Source: Clostridia bacterium (GTDB lineage Bacteria; Bacillota; Clostridia; Christensenellales; UBA3700). Taken from it: DNA of 54,660 nucleotides. The translations under genes and the position numbers were made by a program. Positions within the stretch are counted from its first letter, which is position 1. Each line of letters opens with the position of its first letter. The stretch lies in contig JAIEDA010000007.1 of the NCBI GenBank assembly GCA_029068165.1, positions 1 through 54,660 on the forward strand, read 5' to 3'. Of the stretch, positions 53,101-54,660 are shown in pieces. The notes beneath the pieces were generated by a model that worked only from the letters and a program-made list of their open reading frames with translations, did no database searches and was not told where the DNA came from.

Positions 53101-54660
53101 CATCTCTTCCGACTATAAGTTCATAAGCGCATTGGATATGCAAAATCTAGAGCCCGCAATTATTGAACAAAGTAATAAATTTACGAATTTAAACAAATTT
53201 GAACTGTGTTCAAATGATAAAAACCTAGACGTATTCTTCAATAAATGGCTTGCTTATCAAGTAGTTTCTTCAAGAATCAACGGCAGGTGCGGATATTACC
53301 AAGCGGGCGGAGCTATAGGATTTAGAGATCAACTTCAAGATATGCTTACTATGCTGTATATTGACCCCGAAAAGGTCAAAAACCATATATTATTGTGTGC
53401 GGAACATCAATTTTTAGAGGGCGACGTACAGCATTGGTGGCACGGGGAGGCTTTCGGCGTAAGAACGCAAATAACCGACGATAAGCTGTTTTTAGCGTAT
53501 CTTACTTTTGAATATATCAAATTCACAGGGGATGCGAATATATTGAACTGTGTTCAAAAATATTTAGTTGCGCCTTTGCTTGAGCAGTCGCAAGAGAGTA
53601 GGTTGGAAAGCCCTGCCAAGAGCCAAATAGGCGAAAGTTTGCTCTCGCATATAAAGCGAGCGATAGATTCGTCGCTTAAGTTTGGTAAAGACGGACTGCT
53701 ACTCATAGGCGGCGGAGATTGGAACGACGCGCTAAACGAAATCGGACTTATGCAAAAAGGCGAAAGCGTTTGGCTGAGTATGTTTGCCGTACACGTGATA
53801 AGAGATTTTATCAAATATATCGACTTTGAGCAGCGGCAAAAATATATTGGCGTACTTGAGAATTTGCAAGCGGCTTTGGAGGACGCGTTCAAGGACGGGT
53901 ACTTTATGAGAGCCGTTACGGACTACGGAGAGGAACTGGGCGTAAAATACTGCAAGCACTTCACAAAGGATTTGCTGTGTCAAAGTTGGAGCGTTATAGC
54001 GAATATATCTTCTAGGCAAAAGCAGCGTAGCGCGCTGCAAGAGGCCGGAGAACTCGTCGACGGCAAAACTGGTATAATCAAATTGCTTTCGCCCGCGCAA
54101 ACGAAAGACAACTATTACGGTTATATATCTTCATACCCTAAGGGCGTGAGGGAGAACGGCGGTCAGTACACTCACGCGGCGGTTTGGTATGTAAAAGCCG
54201 TAGCTATGCTTGACGAAGTTATCAAGACGAAGGATGGAAATTTTGACGCGCACGATTTGTTGAATATGATAAATCCAGTCACGAAAAACCAAAGCGAGGA
54301 AAGTTCAAAAGTATACAAAGGCGAACCTTACGCGCTTTCCGCCGACGTATATTCCAATGAGGATAACTACGGAAGAGCGGGTTGGAGTTGGTATACGGGT
54401 TCGGCGAGCGTACTTTACGACACGATAATAAAAGATTTTCTAGGCATAACGTTACTCGGCGAAAAAATCGTATTCGCAAAGCCTAAGCTCAAAGACTGGC
54501 AGGATATAAAGCTCTCGTATAAATACAAGGGAACGGTATATCTAATATCCTTTGCAAGCGGCAAAGAGGACAGCGTAAAGATTGACGGAATAACCTATAA
54601 GGGAGATCTCAGCGTAGCGCTCAAAGAAGATCTCGGCAAACGGGAAATTCAAGTAACGTT
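47111..54660 (+). CDS. giant cyclic beta-1,2-glucan-synthase-like protein (GT84-GH189-GH94), truncated by the window end
   Basis: An open frame of 2516 codons runs to the window edge. Domains follow the NdvB/ChvB order. An N-terminal membrane segment (about 2-19) and further hydrophobic segments (about 366-395, 726-765, 845-880) flank a glycosyltransferase region with LDDDNT near residue 559, SHDIIEG near 657 and RQNRWERGD near 690. Next is the glucoamylase-like (GH189-type) domain with TSPTNIG near 936 and HLYNWYS. The C-terminal GH94 phosphorylase domain has YYQAGGAIGFRDQLQD near 2060 and the catalytic GGGDWND near 2203. Such enzymes make and close beta-1,2-glucan. An in-frame stop at 47105 fixes ATG 47111 as the first start; no ribosome site is seen. 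Probably only a few residues are missing. Confidence 0.87.
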   Translation, partial: MLYAVITILFILLIVFTLFAKRSVSGEEFTSTMSDKDLEDNVKRLAISLRSGELVGSIPNINTHLRTIKRAYKTLLDKVDKGLTLYECERWLYENYYAVTINVKQSDYKSFSKLTHKKNNVRILQLARFMVASSNCNLTAENIRQTVSVFNDYTPLHYEETLNLDKALVYALIERIAKIAKDIVSTEKLREQAENDQEPVKRLCKYDAYLYFFKHSGKYLDEKYFYKINDINPDKIDTSFANNLVDMSVLISNCISSLKKLEDVFADDFRIELCSTYNIISQDETYKNMDMCSKYAYLSAISKLSGLYGASERSIAKSAMELAKLYGVHFGEIIYDYRYAIKAHIHSITPSVLKKPTTKLDQRMYATVISLVAILLTGLSVIFLKSWQLRLTVGIIMPFASIPLARFAVSLLVDRLLPSRNVPSMNYITLPEEGRTLVVKNEFLTSAKQAREACDSLLALASSNVDEMLEYALLVDLKSCDSEVSESDGEIIKVLERLKDYPHINAFVRKRKNIAGKWQAYERKRGATNTLNLALTSGNFEDFSFVLREQKTPNFVMLLDDDNTVLPGTVKRAVNTMLHPLNSKYTLMTFRSKYRLSSLNTLWSKTYKSDSGVDGYCNYGDFYYKISGRAIYCGKGIYRLNEYAAQIDGQLPDNRILSHDIIEGAIVPTGSLALPTYEDASTSFVSHNIRQNRWERGDLLLLPYIFSKKVSQPFYRYVIAYNALKTVIPILQLVLLIALFVTLEPLLFIALGVSVFAIWLIRFGLCLNALGYDKRARYVFKEFFGQIIEMVYEIITLPFYATGGILLWLKMAYKLVFDRKKLLEWKTFYSSQRQNGYSKHAQMILPSIVLSIILGGIFYTNVYLLAYLAAYIIVVNLLYFCSREREKSIKVQKADREFLMDLAHRTCKYFESNLKDRTLICDNYQAFPKKEANSFTSPTNIGFALLSYICSYKIGRITDEECMKKLEEQISMIESLEKYEGHLYNWYSLSNKRPLPPYFVSSVDSGNFIASLIVCKQFVKDADEKLYLRINRLIGEVNFEALYDASKGKFHIGYNKAEGKFEGHYDMLASESRTLCYIASALKGDTRFWDGLARNIAKINGNTLISWSGTAFEYLMPQIFLSDCKDSLLSSSVNNVIKIMTKAKCCGVWGISESCYYEFNDDDNYKYSAFGVSSISLSAVKDKCVISPYSSALTLKYIPDKAVRNLKNLADEGALTHQGMYDAIDYTGGKNIVATLMSHHQGMILCSIVNALYDDYFVKLFMSDSAMSGGSLMLEEQIPTARSKSTKKFDFVYKDATGNDYQLSGECIGFPKVNALSNGHFSCVIDSLGCGYAYAKGKYINKPPLRIDETKGGFFYICDEGELYSPTYAPFRKDKCTFTFKPYESVFENVDRSCKMSVYVPQNSNCEIRKIRIYNDSDSEKTVKCGYCEEIALTDFGATFSHPAFNDMFVSTSVDGETNALIAKRCARSYYGDCYTSLSVSGVDKLQYESNLFNFVGRERTFANPKIFESSEKSGVSVGEVLNPCLGFIGEVTLPPRGEKEIYCVKFYDSDLTSLKSNLEQSRMLDFAKYSYESARLTMLSKAYKYQINDKISDVICRIGTNVLYRPYSKERLSSIASNPQEILPMGLDKRKKYIYFEHFSHDELLKNLIYATIYLNMASIKYTLVVAYRADSQSNESALKSFIDLTNIGDILQLDCIKFLRLNGLDGATLALIKEHAFEVFDKSPKNVAPQALDKLEMHFPTLVYAEKSAHREAIYSKLDNGIVKPCGSGGFDKYGNYIVTQTPHLPYSNVICGEEGGFVATQNGGGFDYFSNSNLFRVTEWKNNPVFDLPCEEVYAEIDGLRRINKLVEGGFVKHSPGSSEFCGSINGVEFCVKECLIKDGKAKVIKVNLSKPKDGINGARVLFKLNAMLGDLPYNQMIFDEQLSENLIQVSNAFNGKSAYIKTSSDCILVPNKSCFAGGESVIGLGEGKCDFYYPSHTLTTKTLSGKSIEIYIAISSDYKFISALDMQNLEPAIIEQSNKFTNLNKFELCSNDKNLDVFFNKWLAYQVVSSRINGRCGYYQAGGAIGFRDQLQDMLTMLYIDPEKVKNHILLCAEHQFLEGDVQHWWHGEAFGVRTQITDDKLFLAYLTFEYIKFTGDANILNCVQKYLVAPLLEQSQESRLESPAKSQIGESLLSHIKRAIDSSLKFGKDGLLLIGGGDWNDALNEIGLMQKGESVWLSMFAVHVIRDFIKYIDFEQRQKYIGVLENLQAALEDAFKDGYFMRAVTDYGEELGVKYCKHFTKDLLCQSWSVIANISSRQKQRSALQEAGELVDGKTGIIKLLSPAQTKDNYYGYISSYPKGVRENGGQYTHAAVWYVKAVAMLDEVIKTKDGNFDAHDLLNMINPVTKNQSEESSKVYKGEPYALSADVYSNEDNYGRAGWSWYTGSASVLYDTIIKDFLGITLLGEKIVFAKPKLKDWQDIKLSYKYKGTVYLISFASGKEDSVKIDGITYKGDLSVALKEDLGKREIQVT

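Overview
The window looks like a chromosome segment of an endospore-forming, low-to-mid GC Bacillota, most likely in Clostridia and possibly an uncultured gut lineage. The evidence is a sporulation block in the order ftsA-ftsZ-spoIIGA-sigE-sigG-ymxH plus an intact sigK, a MurE of the meso-diaminopimelate type (DNPR motif), a large SRP RNA with an Alu-like 5' domain, HrcA/CIRCE-type control of groESL, and the tig-clpP-clpX-lon-engB order typical of the group. Genus and order cannot be fixed from the sequence alone.

Layout. 1-4.9 kb: galactokinase, Lgt, nicotinate phosphoribosyltransferase and a DivIVA-like protein. 4.9-6.9 kb: groES-groEL on the minus strand behind a CIRCE operator. 7.0-7.7 kb: a strong promoter, a long structured leader and a dCMP deaminase. 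7.8-10.1 kb: a SPOR-like membrane protein, a NYN/OST-HTH protein and the SRP RNA, the last two on the minus strand. 10.4-15.3 kb: a PdaB-like deacetylase, a two-OB-fold protein, then YggS-SepF-LspA-RluD. 15.4-17.1 kb: RqcH on the minus strand. 17.2-23.5 kb: trigger factor, ClpP, ClpX, Lon and EngB, a protein quality-control group. 23.8-25.8 kb is the accessory-looking stretch: a Cys-rich hypothetical protein, a palindrome-bearing repeat present twice in tandem, a short coding remnant and a metallophosphoesterase. 26.1-37.5 kb: the dcw cluster (mraZ, rsmH, an FtsL-position protein, spoVD/ftsI, murE, mraY, murD, ftsW, murA, ftsQ). 37.6-40.0 kb: ftsA-ftsZ on their own promoter. 40.2-44.5 kb: spoIIGA-sigE-sigG-ymxH-nrdR-sigK. 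44.6 kb to the end: a GH36-like glycosidase, the RNase P RNA and a giant cyclic-glucan-synthase-like enzyme that runs off the window.

How it fits together. The core of the window couples wall-precursor synthesis and division to sporulation. A sequence matching the Spo0A box lies upstream of spoIIGA, SpoIIGA would process pro-SigE, and SigE-type promoter sequences precede ymxH and sigK. MurF, MurG, MurC and MurB are not in the cluster and must be encoded elsewhere. The most promising undescribed item is the 5' leader of the dCMP deaminase gene (about 7022-7195). It follows an extended -10 promoter, folds on paper into a multi-branch structure, and its closing stem shares bases with a downstream hairpin, as in a riboswitch. 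Other items worth checking are apparent leaderless transcription of several genes, a MITE-like repeat, and low-complexity P/Q/Y-rich segments in three division proteins. I saw no tRNA gene, no CRISPR array and no intact insertion sequence.
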